From: Pochonia chlamydosporia 170
Taxonomy: Eukaryota > Ascomycota > Sordariomycetes > Hypocreales > Clavicipitaceae
Length of the DNA: 64,000 bases
Direction of reading: 5' to 3'
Assembly (NCBI RefSeq): GCF_001653235.2
Contig: NC_035794.1
Location: forward strand, 1,178,001-1,242,000
Shown: positions 1 through 11,413 of the stretch, in pieces
How positions within the stretch are numbered: the first letter of the stretch is position 1
Layout: each line of letters opens with the position of its first letter
Made by a program: the position numbers and the translations under genes
Notes under the pieces: generated by a model
Told to the model about the DNA's origin: nothing
Database searches by the model: none
What the model saw: the letters and a program-made list of their open reading frames with translations, nothing else

Positions 1-1356
1 AGGCGGCCCCCAACTCGCGATATATCAACCATATCCCAATCGCAATCTCTACAACCGACCCCCAAACCTCGTGAAACTGATGAACAGAGTGCATAACCGT
101 CTCTGTATCAGTGCTCATGAGCGTCAGAGCTCCATCGGGACTGACATCTCGGCAATTCAAGTCCAGGTGCAGTGTCTTTTGGTAAATCAGGCCAACGATA
201 CTGCCGCGCATAAGAGTAGACGTGCGATACACGAGCCATTCGTATTGTCCGGTCGAGACCTACTCTGTCAGTACCACACCTTTAGCACATAAAAAGACAA
301 CATACAGCAATGCCAGTATACACAATTGCATACGCCCCAATCAGCCCATACCCAAAATTATTATACGGCTGCGCCTCCGGCATACCCGCCAGCGCAATAC
401 CCTGCTTCACAAGAAACGGCTGTGTATACGTAAACGCAATCTGGAACGCCTTCGGAAACGCAGGCACAATAGTCTCCCACGAGAATATGCGTAGCCACGC
501 TCCGAACAGTGCCCCATTGGCAGTTTTATCAGGCACTACACCCGTCAGTCCTGTCAGACCATCAGCAGCAACAAAACTCACCCTTTTTCCACTCCACAGC
601 GAGAGCCTTGTATAGTCTATCTGACCTCAATTTCGGATCAAGAGGATCCAGGTCGTCCAGCGTCAAGTTCCGCCTATAACCCGTCATAAACAGCGGTGTG
701 AGCCAGAAGAAGGCGCTCCGACTGATTGTGCTGCTTGTCATTTCGCGAGACGCATCTTTATACTTGGACAGCAGAATCCCCCTCTTCTCAACGGACTCAA
801 CAGTAAACATGATGGCCCGTAAAGCAACAGTACACGTAAACACAGCGGGGATACTCTTGGACGAGATACTCATCCAGAGGGTCCTCGTGCGAGGGAGATC
901 CAACAGCGTCGAAAAGAACAAGTACATGGTCAGCCAGAACGAGGGGCGGATACTCCTCTCATGCTCTAGATACGAGAGGATAATGACGCCCAACGAAGCG
1001 AGGAATACTATTGCCGCGGCGGGAATGGTTGCTTGTGTTGTAGGCGCAGCGGTGGTGGTGTATAATGCCAGAAGCGCGGTATTCAAAGTGAAAAGACATA
1101 TTGACAAAATCTACCAATTAGCACACATCAATCACAAAGCAAGAGAAAAACTCACAATCTTGACCCATTTCATAAAACTCCTCGAAACCTTGCCATCCTC
1201 CCTCCGTAACTGCCACACCCGCACCGGCAGCCCAACCAAAAAGATACACTGCACAGATAAACAAAGCACACTCTCCTCAAAAAGAAGCGTAAAATCAAAG
1301 CCGCCGCGGCAGTTGCCCGCCCAGGGCCCGAAGCCTCTATCCGTAGGACAAGACAT
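1..1356 (-). CDS. ABC multidrug transporter, ABCC/MRP type (5' part, cut by window edge)
   Basis: Partial gene running leftward out of the window. Exons read as 1156-1356, 582-1110, 306-535 and 1-259, with introns 1111-1155, 536-581 and 260-305 (45-46 nt each, GTGAGT or GTATGT donors). About 406 residues are visible. The N-terminus has the pattern of fungal full-length ABCC exporters: a start MSCP, then CRGGFDFTLLFEE leading into an N-terminal membrane domain (TMD0). A linker follows with FFWLTPLFMTGYRRNL and LDDLDPLD, then the first part of TMD1, with helices and the DTETVMHSVHQFHEVW segment. Members of this family pump drugs or conjugates across the plasma or vacuolar membrane using ATP. 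The nucleotide-binding domains lie outside the window, so substrate and integrity cannot be judged. The start is at 1356 because upstream codons in this frame do not extend the conserved N-terminus. Confidence 0.88.
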
Positions 1357-2514
1357 GCCGTCATCAAATATTCATGGCTGGGGAAATGCGATGGTTCACA
1401 GATAAACAGCAGGGTGTGTATATGACTTGGGAATTGTAGCCGTTCGCAAACAAGAAAATATGAAGGATAGCTATACAACGATGCGGAATTGCAAAACGTC
1501 CAAGCAAGAGCCAGGGCTACCAGAGCAGTTATATGAATCACTACGCAAACAAGCCTCAGGAATCAAAAGCACCAAGGATACCGTACCCCCTACCAACGAA
1601 AATAACAGAACCATCACATAAATACACTAACTACACAAAAATGGTGGAAGAGCATGGTGCAAAAAGACCCGTGACGTAGCGCCTGTGGTTCTTGGCCTGC
1701 CGGTTTGAGGCAAAACAGCGCAGCGAGTGACCAATTTGGGAGGAAACTTGCCAAAGTGTCTGAGAAGCGAAGCGATCGAATGGGAATCCACTTTTAGATG
1801 ATTGCATTGTTGGATCGTTGGATCGGGTGTGTGCGGGGACGGGCGGGATGAGATTTCCGATGACTGACCGTTTGGGATGTACGATGCGCGTGTAGACTTT
1901 GGTGACTGGATTTTTGTTTTATTTTTTATTTTTTTTTTGAATATTTTACGGTGGAATTTGTTTTGTTTGGTTGGGAGTTTACTTGGATGCCGTTCACATA
2001 GCAGGTGGCAAGGGTTTCGGCTGGGTTGAGGTTCCGATGATTGACGGTTTGGGATGCACGGTGCGCGTGTTGACTGTGGTGACTGAATTTCTCTTCTTCG
2101 AATATTTCATGGTTAAATTTGTGGTGTTCGGTTGGGGGTCAACTTTGATGCTGTTCACAAGTCAGTAGCAAAGGGTTAAAATTCAGGGCAAGCCATCTTC
2201 CATCGCATCGAGACACTAATGAGCCAAATGAATACAAGACAGACAGCGTTCACAAACAGACACAAAGACACCACTCGACACTCATCAATGAATATCATAA
2301 TATATGCAATGCCTAATGCTACACTCGGCCTCCACCATCATTGCATCACCACAGGAACAAACACACCTCAAACGCCGTCGCTGTGCGAATCCCTGTCCAA
2401 AAACAGTCTAGACATTTCCCAAACCAAATGTACCACCAGCCTCAAGACCAGTACTGCGCAACATGTGTATATAAAGTATGCTCCGTGTTCGTGAGATAAG
2501 CCTCCCCTAAAAGA
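1357..2514. other. Intergenic region, ABC transporter promoter side
   Basis: No coding frame with family resemblance. It is the upstream region of the leftward ABC gene and the downstream side of the rhomboid gene. It contains a T-rich tract near 1914-1940 and the tandem duplication listed separately. Confidence 0.6.
1857..2177. repeat. Imperfect tandem duplication, two copies of ~145-160 bp
   Basis: Copy 1 is 1857-2016 and copy 2 is 2034-2177. Both begin CCGATGA.TGAC.GTTTGGGATG, carry a shared ACGATGCGCGTGT-like block and a GAATATTT block, and end in GTTCACA...AAGGGTT. Copy 1 has an expanded T-rich insert (about 1914-1940) where copy 2 has a short pyrimidine tract. Many substitutions separate the copies, so the duplication is not recent. 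No coding content is visible in either copy. Confidence 0.8.
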
Positions 2515-4196
2515 CTAGGTTGTCGTCTGTTGAATCGTTCCAATGTCGCACCAGTTGCTGACGGGCTACAAACTGTTAGCATTACGTCTCTCACCAAAAC
2601 AAGACTCAAAAGCAATCAACTTACCAAACAACTCAGGTACTTGCACCAGCTGCAAGTATGAGTGCCATTGTAAAAATTGTTCAACAAGACGATAAACACA
2701 ATGATGACGGCAATGAGGAAGCCGACGCGGACGAGCCACCACGCCCACCAGAGCGGCTTTCGGCCCTTGAAGAACCCAATTGGGCTCTTGAGGAATCCCG
2801 GAGCGGTACCGTCACCAGTTGGGTTGACAGCAGAGTAGGATGTGTTGTCGCCGCCTCCAATCTTTCTTCGCAGAGCATTTGGTGAATGCAAAAGGCAGAT
2901 GCCCAGTGCAAGCCCCATGAGAAATCCACCAATATGCGAAAAGTTGTCCAACCCCGGCAACAGACCCAGCACAAAAGAAATTACAATGTCCAGAATTATG
3001 AACATCAGATCCTTTACTGGGTTTCTTCGTTCGCTCCACGAATAGAGGAGATCCAGCAGTGTCAGAGCAATAACGCCAAACAATGAACCAGACGCTCCTG
3101 TAGAAGCAATACCAGGCGCAGCAAAGTTGCCACCCATGACGAACCCAAAGATGCCAGCACTAATGTAGACGAGGAAGAATCGAATTGAACCAATGGCTTG
3201 TTCCATCTCCTTGGCCAACGTCATCTGAAGTAGCATATTGAAGCCGATATGAATGAGACCCGCATGCAGGAAAATCGGCACAATGAAGCGGAACCACTGG
3301 TTTGGTTCGGGGGTCTGGTCCGCGTTGTTAAACGTCGGGTTGGGAACGCCGCCGAATCCACAAACTTCGGAAAGAGGACAGAACTGGTCGTTTCGGGTTG
3401 CGTTCGGGCACAAAAACAGGACAGGGACAGTGGACCCCTGGATCTCTTTGACGTTGTGCATGCAGGGTCCGTATCGTGCTCCCATGTTGATGAGAACCTG
3501 CGTCGACGGGCCAATCATGGGGTTAAACTGTGGTTTGATCATGATGGGAGATCCGGTCAAGATGCCTAAATCGTCAGCAGTGGCTCAGATGGAAGCGTGC
3601 TCTGCAAACAAGAAAGTAGAGCAAAGACAAAAAAAAAACCCCTTACCATTCTTGATAACTTCGCCGATAAACACGGCAACCTGCACAACCGTAAAGACGT
3701 AGCACACCCAAGGAATCCTCTTTTTGTCAGATCCAAGCATACCCAACTCGCCGACTCGAACCTTCTTCTTCTTTTTTCGGCCCTCGCCAGCCATGCCGGT
3801 CTCTGGTGCGTCGTAAATATGGTCATTCATGTCGCCATTCTTGCCCGTCCGATCCTGCAAGGGAATATCGCCCTGGGCGTGGGGTCCAGGTCCAGGACTA
3901 GGGCCGCCCTGTCCATAATACGCCGTGTCAGGATACTGCCCATGGTGTGGTAGGCTATTCGAGCTGGCAGCCGCGTAGTTGTCGTCAAAGACACTAGCAA
4001 ATGGGGACTGGTGAGTTTGCTGCGGATTGTGTGCGTGACTGCCACTTCCAGGGGCACCGTGTGGCACGGGAGTAGCAGAGGTAGAGTAGTCGCTGTGGTA
4101 GGGCGTATGGGTTGCTTGTGAATAGGGATCTGGTGTTGAGTGGTAGCTCGGCGGCGGACGGTGGCCGTCGTCATAGTAGTAATTGTTCGAAGCCAT
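2515..4196 (-). CDS. Rhomboid family intramembrane serine protease
   Basis: Exons 3647-4196, 2625-3565 and 2515-2565, introns 3566-3646 (81 nt) and 2566-2624 (59 nt), giving 513 residues. Residues 1-150 are a hydrophilic Pro/Tyr/His/Ser-rich cytosolic tail ending in a KKKKK basic patch, followed by the first membrane helix. The rhomboid core contains the helix with HAGLIHIGFNMLLQ, the catalytic serine in GASGSLFG, and the catalytic histidine in FSHIGGFLMGLALG, so both residues of the Ser-His dyad are present and the enzyme is predicted to be active. The last exon encodes PVSNWCDIGT; the 3' acceptor at TTTGTAG was preferred to GCTAACAG because it restores this ending, which is typical of the family. 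Rhomboids cut substrates inside the bilayer, usually in the Golgi, ER or plasma membrane. The compartment here is not shown by the sequence. Confidence 0.93.
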
Positions 4197-7100
4197 GATG
4201 GGCGACGATGGTGAATGAATCAGTGTAAACGATGTCGCTCTCGCTCTTTGTCAAGAAATGGTAGGATTTTGGAAGTATTCGCGTTGTCGAATGTCGTTAG
4301 AGATGATGGGAGTGACCCCGTAAACGAAAGACAGTAAATGCTCACTCAGCCCAAGCCTGAAGTTGTGCGAGGTCCAAATGCGTTGATGAAAGGCAAAACG
4401 AGTGGAGGAGCGATAGGAAGCTCCGTAGTGAAGGTCGTCGGTTGCGATCACCCCGAGGCGACGGTGCGGGCGTGCAGATGCAAATACAAACGAGGACTGA
4501 TGCGCGATGTTGATGTTGGAACGATTGAAAACAAAAAGTGTTGATGGAGAGTTGGCGTTGGGTGGAAGTGCAAGTGGACAGGATGGTATGGGATGGGTTG
4601 GGATGTGGATTCAAGTGTCAAGGTCAACGTGGGACGTCAATGGGACGTGGCGTGGCTGTGTCGCATCGAGTCGCCTGGAAACGCTGAAGCCTCACGCTGG
4701 TTGGTGAAGTGGTGAGCGGAAAGGCCAGACGGTCGCCAATGTGCCTTGAGCTTGTACCTGACCGAGGTACCAGTTGACCCATCAGCTACAATGTACGGCG
4801 TACGGAGTACGGAGTACCTGAGCCAAGGACCTCAGCGGAGAAGTGAGCACAGAGTACGTCACCAGCTGCGGGACCGTAAATCGCTCGAGTCAAGGCTGTT
4901 ACTTCCAACCCGAAAATACGCAGCTTGTTCGAATTTGTATCGCCTGTATTATGCTTATTACACAAGCACCCAGTCTACGCAGTACCTAGTGCAGTGTTGC
5001 AGTCTGCTCAAGAGACGCTCGATTGATTCGCTCCCGCAAATTGCGTCCGTTCTTCAAGGCCGCTGGCGTCGTCTCAGGGTCCTGATGGTCGCGGGGAGGC
5101 GTCAAACACCCTTGCAAACAGATAGATGCACGGGTCAAACAAATCGGAGGAATAAAAAAAGGAAAAAAAATCTAATCCATTCGGGACACGCCTTCAGAGA
5201 AGCAGAAATGGAGTTACTAGATGCAAAAATAGTTGCCAGCTTCGTATAAAAATGTCATACACTGGCTCCCTCTCATCATCAATGCCTGCACTTTGGGGCA
5301 TCAACATTTTGAACCTCCAACCTTCAAATTCTCTGCCAACATCCAACTCCTACCCTTGCCTTGGCCTTTGCCATGTCACGGGCAAGGGGTCACTCCACCA
5401 GGGCGACTTGCGTCCATGGGCTAGGAGGAATGCTCGCGCTGATCAAACGTCACCTCCTCGGCTGGCTGTGTCAAGACCGGAGGCACTCAAAACTGAGGTA
5501 CTTACGCATGACAAGGATCGGCGCTGCAGTACATGTACGTGATGGAGTGGTCGGAGTGGTCATACGTAAGTTGATCAGCCAAAGCGTTTCACAAGTCTCT
5601 CACAACTGAAAAATTGCTGCCAACTCGTACTTGTTGCTGTCCGTTTTCGTCTGTACCATTACACGCCTGCTTGACTGGTTTGTCGGTCTGGTCAAAGAGG
5701 CACCTGGACGAGGCCCTATTTTTAATTGATTCAGCAGTCCATTCTATCACGAGTTATTCCATCCACAAGTTGTCGGCAACCTTCCGAGATGTCGGCATTG
5801 CGTCCCTCCATTCATTCAAAGTCGTATCAAGGATTTAGTACCGTAAGCCAGGCTCACACACTGGTAATGTTGCCGGACTAGCTTGTGAGCATTATTTTGT
5901 GGACGCCACTCATTGTTCTAACTTTGGAAACATTCATGGCTGTGCATCGCTGCCATTTTATGACCAGCCACCACAAACAACCCAACGACTCCACACCGTT
6001 CACAAACATGTGCAACAACTCCCGAGCTCGTAAAAGTGCATGTTGGAACTTACTGTCGTCGTCATCAAGATATCGCAACAAGTTGAAGTTTTCTATCAAA
6101 CAATTACATATCCCGGTCTTACATTTTCGCAGCCTGGGAAGCTACCACTCTTCATGAGAAGATCTGCCTGTTTAACTCCGCATCTTGACTGCAGCATCCA
6201 TCTGCATCCACGTATCCCAAAATACAACCGCCAAGGCACAGCATATCAGCATCCCTGTCCCTGATTGAGTCCATCGAAATAGGCTCATTCGTCACGGTAC
6301 TCTATAGCCATCAAGGTCAAGATCCTCTAACACGTGCGCAAATGCGAAACCCATTCCCAGGCATACAGGCGCAGGCATATCGATTTTCATCAAGAGCATC
6401 CTCAAAACGATACCAATGTCTGACCTCTCTATCATAACAACTAACATCCTTTCTCTAATGAGAGTCGGTAATCTTGAAAGCTTCCCATGCATCATCCCAT
6501 GCGTAGCCCAAAGTAGCCTACCCTGCAAACACAAGCTGACGAGTAACTTGACGCATAAAAAATGAAAATTATCAGACAGAGGGCTTCCATTCCTCGAAAC
6601 CCTTTGAATAGCATTCAACCTTTCTTTCTATTGTCCAAAAAAATTGCTCTCGCAGGTAAAATTTGCACCCTGTGTGTGCCTAGCAGTTTCTTGCCAAACT
6701 GTTGAGCACCTAGCCTCGGGACATCACCCAGACCTGTTCATCCATCTTCATACGAATTGCCGTCGATGTATAATGGAATGCACGAACTACTAATTTGGAT
6801 TCGTGCATATCTCTACCAAGCAGTCATGCTATAATACTAAACTTTGTCTGTCATGTATTTGAATCGTAGAAGGCGCATTGCCTTACAGACGTCGATAAAT
6901 GCTGAGCATGTCAGACTACCAATTCACTTTTCGTATCAAAAGAGAAATATACCGCTCTAGACTCCAAAAGCACTAGCCAATATCGCGTCCAGTCTTGATG
7001 AATTAATTACTTGCAAACGTCGTTCCATTCGGGGATGAAGTATTTTGAATACATTGAATACATTATTCCATCAGCCTATTGATCGAGCCCACAACATGCA

Positions 7101-7211
7101 GGTACAAATGATGATACAAGAGCCTAGCCATCCTCATACAAGGGACATTATACCACTCCCTCCTAATCATACATATCAAACCACCACCAACCCAAACCAT
7201 ACTCCCAAATT
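4197..7211. other. Gene-free interval of 3.0 kb
   Basis: No reading frame here resembles a protein family, and none has a convincing start plus splice structure. The left part is the rhomboid promoter and leader (initiator at 4196). A 7-bp GTACGGM tandem lies at 4793-4817. The right part, about 5.6-7.0 kb, is AT-richer with only short frames. No tRNA-like B box was seen. Confidence 0.5.
4793..4817. repeat. Short tandem of GTACGGM heptamer
   Basis: Three consecutive 7-bp units (GTACGGC, GTACGGA, GTACGGA) followed by GTAC. It contains two overlapping copies of TACGGAGTA, the intergenic motif that recurs elsewhere in the window. Confidence 0.8.
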
Positions 7212-7775
7212 TCACTTCTTTTCAGCTTCTTTAGCCGCCACGTCGTCTTTTTTGGCCTCCTTCTTCCCATAGTTCCCATTCCACACATCCGAAATTTGCT
7301 CAAAAATAATACCGCTCAGCCCCTTTCCCTCTTCGATACTCTTCTTATGCTCCTCCGCGCGCTTCTCTTGCCAATCTTCCGACTCCCCGCCCATCCATAT
7401 ATCCTTCACCAACCCGGCCGTTTTGTTCTTCTCGTTCTGCAGTTGCTTTTGTTTTTCGGCAGCCTCTTTCTCCTTTTGTTCCCTCAGAAGCTGTTGCGTC
7501 CTTCTGGCGCCCTCGGGTAGGCTACTGTCGAAGACGTTGCCGACTCGATTGCCGAATCGACCGTATATTGATTGCCCGGTGTATTCGTAGGCGAGCTGGT
7601 TGGTGGCGAGGGAGAAGGTTCCTGCTAGCACGAAAAATCGTATATCCATCTTTCTTGGTGGCAAAAGCATGGCTAGAGGTGTGATTATGGCTCCGGCAAG
7701 AGCGATGTTGTGCACGATCGGGCTCCGAGGAGGCAGAACGGGCTCTGCGGGCACTTTGGGCGTGTCTTGCGACAT
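7212..7775 (-). CDS. Small fungal membrane protein with basic/acidic tail
   Basis: Single exon, 187 residues. After a Pro-rich start (about 1-20, LPPRSPIVHN) come two hydrophobic segments: about 21-42 (IALAGAIITPLAMLLP) and 46-60 (IRFFVLAGTFSLATNQLA). Then follows the conserved YEYTGQSIYGRFGNR block and a charged Lys/Glu/Gln coiled region (about 95-187) ending EAEKK. The pattern PPRSPIVHN...LLPPRK...TGQSIY is shared by a small family in Pezizomycotina that databases often call 'rhomboid family membrane protein'. No rhomboid catalytic GxSx or histidine motif is present here, so I would not call it a protease. The function is unknown; a mitochondrial or ER membrane location is possible but not shown. 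Confidence 0.8.
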   Translation of the reverse strand: MSQDTPKVPAEPVLPPRSPIVHNIALAGAIITPLAMLLPPRKMDIRFFVLAGTFSLATNQLAYEYTGQSIYGRFGNRVGNVFDSSLPEGARRTQQLLREQKEKEAAEKQKQLQNEKNKTAGLVKDIWMGGESEDWQEKRAEEHKKSIEEGKGLSGIIFEQISDVWNGNYGKKEAKKDDVAAKEAEKK

Positions 7776-10700
7776 GGCTGCGATTGTGTCTTGGCCGAGT
7801 CTGTCGGAGCACCTTATGGATTATTACAATTGATACGTGTAACTGGTTGATTCGACACGTTTAATGACTAGGTCCGTGATAATGCGACGTCGACGTTGCG
7901 AAAAGAGCTGCAATACGTTTGCCGAGCTTGAGGTTGACCAAAGGTTGAGGTTTGGTTGATGAATAAATTTTTGTGGGGCCCAGCGGCGGTCGGAATAGTT
8001 CCCCGGAGATGTCGAAGTCACCTCAAGTCTGTCATATTGGTCTGGTAGCATCGGCGCGGCTCCCGCCGTTAGCTTTTGCTTCCAGCCCTGTGTGCAGAAC
8101 AATGCAGATGACTTGTCAGAAGACATTGGGGATCCGATGCCCTTATTGGACTTGCGAGATGTGAATGACGCTCAACGACATCTTGGATCTGAATTGCCAC
8201 CATTTGTTGGACACAATAGATCAAGCTGTCTTGTTCCGTTTCTGCATGTCTTGCATGTGGGCAAGCAACCAGACATCATCCTGGAACCAACGACTTGCAT
8301 GCCAAACACCAGACCTAAAAGTACTTGACGACGCTAGTAATGACTGCACATGGCTGCACCGTTGGCTTGAAAACTACTGGATTTGCAATTCACCGTTAGT
8401 CTGGTCCAAATCGGGGAATGGTCGCTCAAAAATTACATGCTGCCAAGCTGCAACTCTCACCACGCTTGACTACTATTGTTAGCCAAAGTCGGAGCAACGT
8501 TCTGCATACGATGAAGGCGTTTATTCCCAATTCCAGTGGCAGTTGTGATTCTCACCAATGGCGGGTTGCATCTCTCGTTTCCCCAGCGTCGGACCAAGCC
8601 ACTTGAGTCACAATCCATCATCAGACTACCAAACAGACTGCATGTCGACCTGTGGCGGCTGCATGAAAGCCCGTAGGTTTCATGCTGATATCTTGTGTTT
8701 CTGTTTCTCTGTCACAAGCTCATGCAAACCACTCCAAACCAATCGGGCCTGCAAAGAAAAGCCCTCTCGGAAGCCAACAGTCAGGCGAGACGATGAGCTG
8801 CATCCATCTGTTGCAATTAAGTAGGTTGGTGAGCTGGCGTTTGCATGATGCCCGCCCTTTAGGTCTCAAGACAGTTCCGAAAAGCATGCCTGTCTCCTGC
8901 CAAAAGCATGGTGCTGGAACTGTGCTGGCAGTCCAGTACGGCCTCATGTGCCGGCAAAGCAAACAACATCATGTGTTGTATTAGCGCATGCTGTGATACT
9001 CTAATCGTGTTTTATTTCGGGTCAAATCTAAGCGAGGCGAGGCTGGCTGTAACTGCCAGACTTGTTGTTAGCTGTGTTGGTTGTCGAGGCGGCTGAATGG
9101 GCAGACGGTTAAATGTCAAGAAGCTGAGGCCACTATTGATAAGACCAACAACGTGGTAAGATCCATCCAGGTAACTGTACTCCGTATGTGGTGCGGAAAT
9201 ACGTAAGCTAAGCTCCAGTAACTCGGCCGGATCCAGTGTCTTGAACATCTACAGATGGTTCTATGCCTAGACTATGTGAAATAGCGTCGTTCATGTGGTG
9301 GATCGGACCCAACAACTGCGATATGTGTGGATTCTAGAATTGCTGATGACGCTCAGAAGTACCCCATCTTGCGCAGTCATGGAGGAATTGCTCCAGGGGC
9401 ACATCTGACTCGAGTTTTTCGTTTTCCCTTGGCTCAACTCCCCAACTTCTCGGCATTTTCCACTTCAATTTGCTGGCTCGAGGAAGTTCAAGCACCAGGA
9501 CCAATGACGAGTTGTCCGCTCCCTCCTGCATCTGGTTGAGACATCGCCAGGCATCAACATTGGTGCATGGTAGGGGTGTGCGCCATCACCTTTTCGCTGC
9601 GTTGACCGGTCAGACAGCCAAAGCCTCACCAAGTTGTGTGAGGAGAGACAGCCGGGAGGAGAGAAGACTCTTGAGTTTCATGGACATGAGATTGCGTTGG
9701 TCACTATCCATTAATGAAGTTGCAGGGCAACCGGAGCGAAGAACCGCACGGTCTTCGCTTTGGTAGAGTGCGATTGGCTTATCGAACCGCTTTTTGTGTG
9801 GTGTGACCCAAGCAGACAAGTTGACCACTTTGGATGTTCTGAGGCGCAGATCGATGCCCTAAGTTGATGGTTGTGGTCAGACACAGCACGTCAACCGGTT
9901 AGAGGGTTCCAGTTGTGGTCAATTGGTCCGGGTTGTTGACAAGGTTCATTCATGCTGAAGGTGAAGATGGGGGGGACAGACAAGGTTGTTTGGCATCGAC
10001 TATCTCGGCCGCTGATGAATGCCGAGGATCCCGCTGGGCCGTAGTGCGCCAGCGGCCACCCACTGATCTGAGCGGCCTGGCCCATGAATCCCAGTTCAAT
10101 GTTGTAGTTGAGCACACACCGTAGACCAGCCCCCAGACCAGGTGCACTTGGATAAGACTGCGTGGTGCAGATGCTGGTCTAATGCTGCCAGGGCCGATGG
10201 GGATGTTTGATGGATGGACCTCGACTCTGTGGGATTCTGAACATGGAACCGGGCATTTGAACGGTCAACTGGTGGACTAGTCCCAGCCACCAGGGACCAG
10301 AAGACAGTGGATCGTTGTTGCCGTCCGTCCACTGGACAGCTTCCCAGCGCCTTCCTTCCAATATTCTCCGCCCTCATCAACGGCCTCCCCGTGGGTGGTT
10401 CGGGCTAGTCGTGCCTTCCTCAACAGCTCCATTACGGCTTAAGCAAGCCCAAAACGGTCTCCTGTTCGAGTGGCGCCTTCCTCCTTCAAACATTCTCCAC
10501 CTCAAGCTTCTAGTCCCGGTCTCCAGTCTCACTTACTGTGCAGCTCCAGACTTTGTGCTCAAGACACAATTGCTTGTTTCCAAACACTCTCCAGGCATTC
10601 CGCGCCTTCAAGCTTTAACCACCCCGGATTGCCACGAGTCCGATACACTTCGGCATTCTTCAAACTTGTTCTCGCATCGACAACATAACCACGTCGCAGC

Positions 10701-11413
10701 CGTTGTATTCTGCGGAATCGATCACTTGAGCTCAAAACACATGCATACTTCGGCAGTTCTCAAGCTCTGTCCTCTTCGCCCCGCAGTGCACTGCAGCCAG
10801 ATCAGCCAAGATCCTTTTTGACGACTTGTTGCTTGCATGCTCAGGCACAGGACAAAAGTCTACCGCATCGTGTGTTGAAAGTCCTATTCCGGTACCAGAG
10901 CACATGACGGCGCTGTTTTCCTTCCTATTCGAACAATACCAGCTCTTATCCCTGCATCTTGATACACCGACCATTGGTCTTCGCTCCTAACATTTCCTCC
11001 CACAGTATCTCCTTTAGGTGGGGGATGGTCGTTAGCTCTTGGCCTATTTGGATCACGTCGTATATACATTCTTTCTAGATTCTCCTACCCAGCGACGCTA
11101 TTTTCTGGCTAGACTTGCCCTTTGAAAGAAGTCAGGGGCAGCCTCATCTCCAACCTTTCTCCGGTGTGAGAGTGGCTGCTAGCTAGGTATACGGGGCTGG
11201 CAGCACACATTTGCGCCACTCTTTGCGCACATCACATATATTTGCTTGTTTCGCTACAGATAACCGCCCAGGTTTTTTGTTTCTTCCTCTTCCTATCACT
11301 CGCCGACTCGAACATCCCACATCTCTATTGCTTTTAGGCATTTTTGTGACGTTGGCAGAGCATCAGTCGTGAAAGACCAGTGGCGGTCAAGCATAACCTA
11401 CAACACAGCCGCC
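7776..11413. other. Gene-free interval of 3.6 kb upstream of the Zn2Cys6 gene
   Basis: All frames are short and unlike known families. The right end (about 10.8-11.4 kb) is pyrimidine-rich and probably holds the promoter and long leader of the transcription factor at 11414. One full TACTCCGTA motif sits at 9178-9186. No RNA gene was recognised. Confidence 0.5.

Noticed and set aside
4746..5249. 167-codon frame downstream of the GTACGGM tandem
   Set aside because: No ATG-supported protein-like region; arginine-rich random composition.
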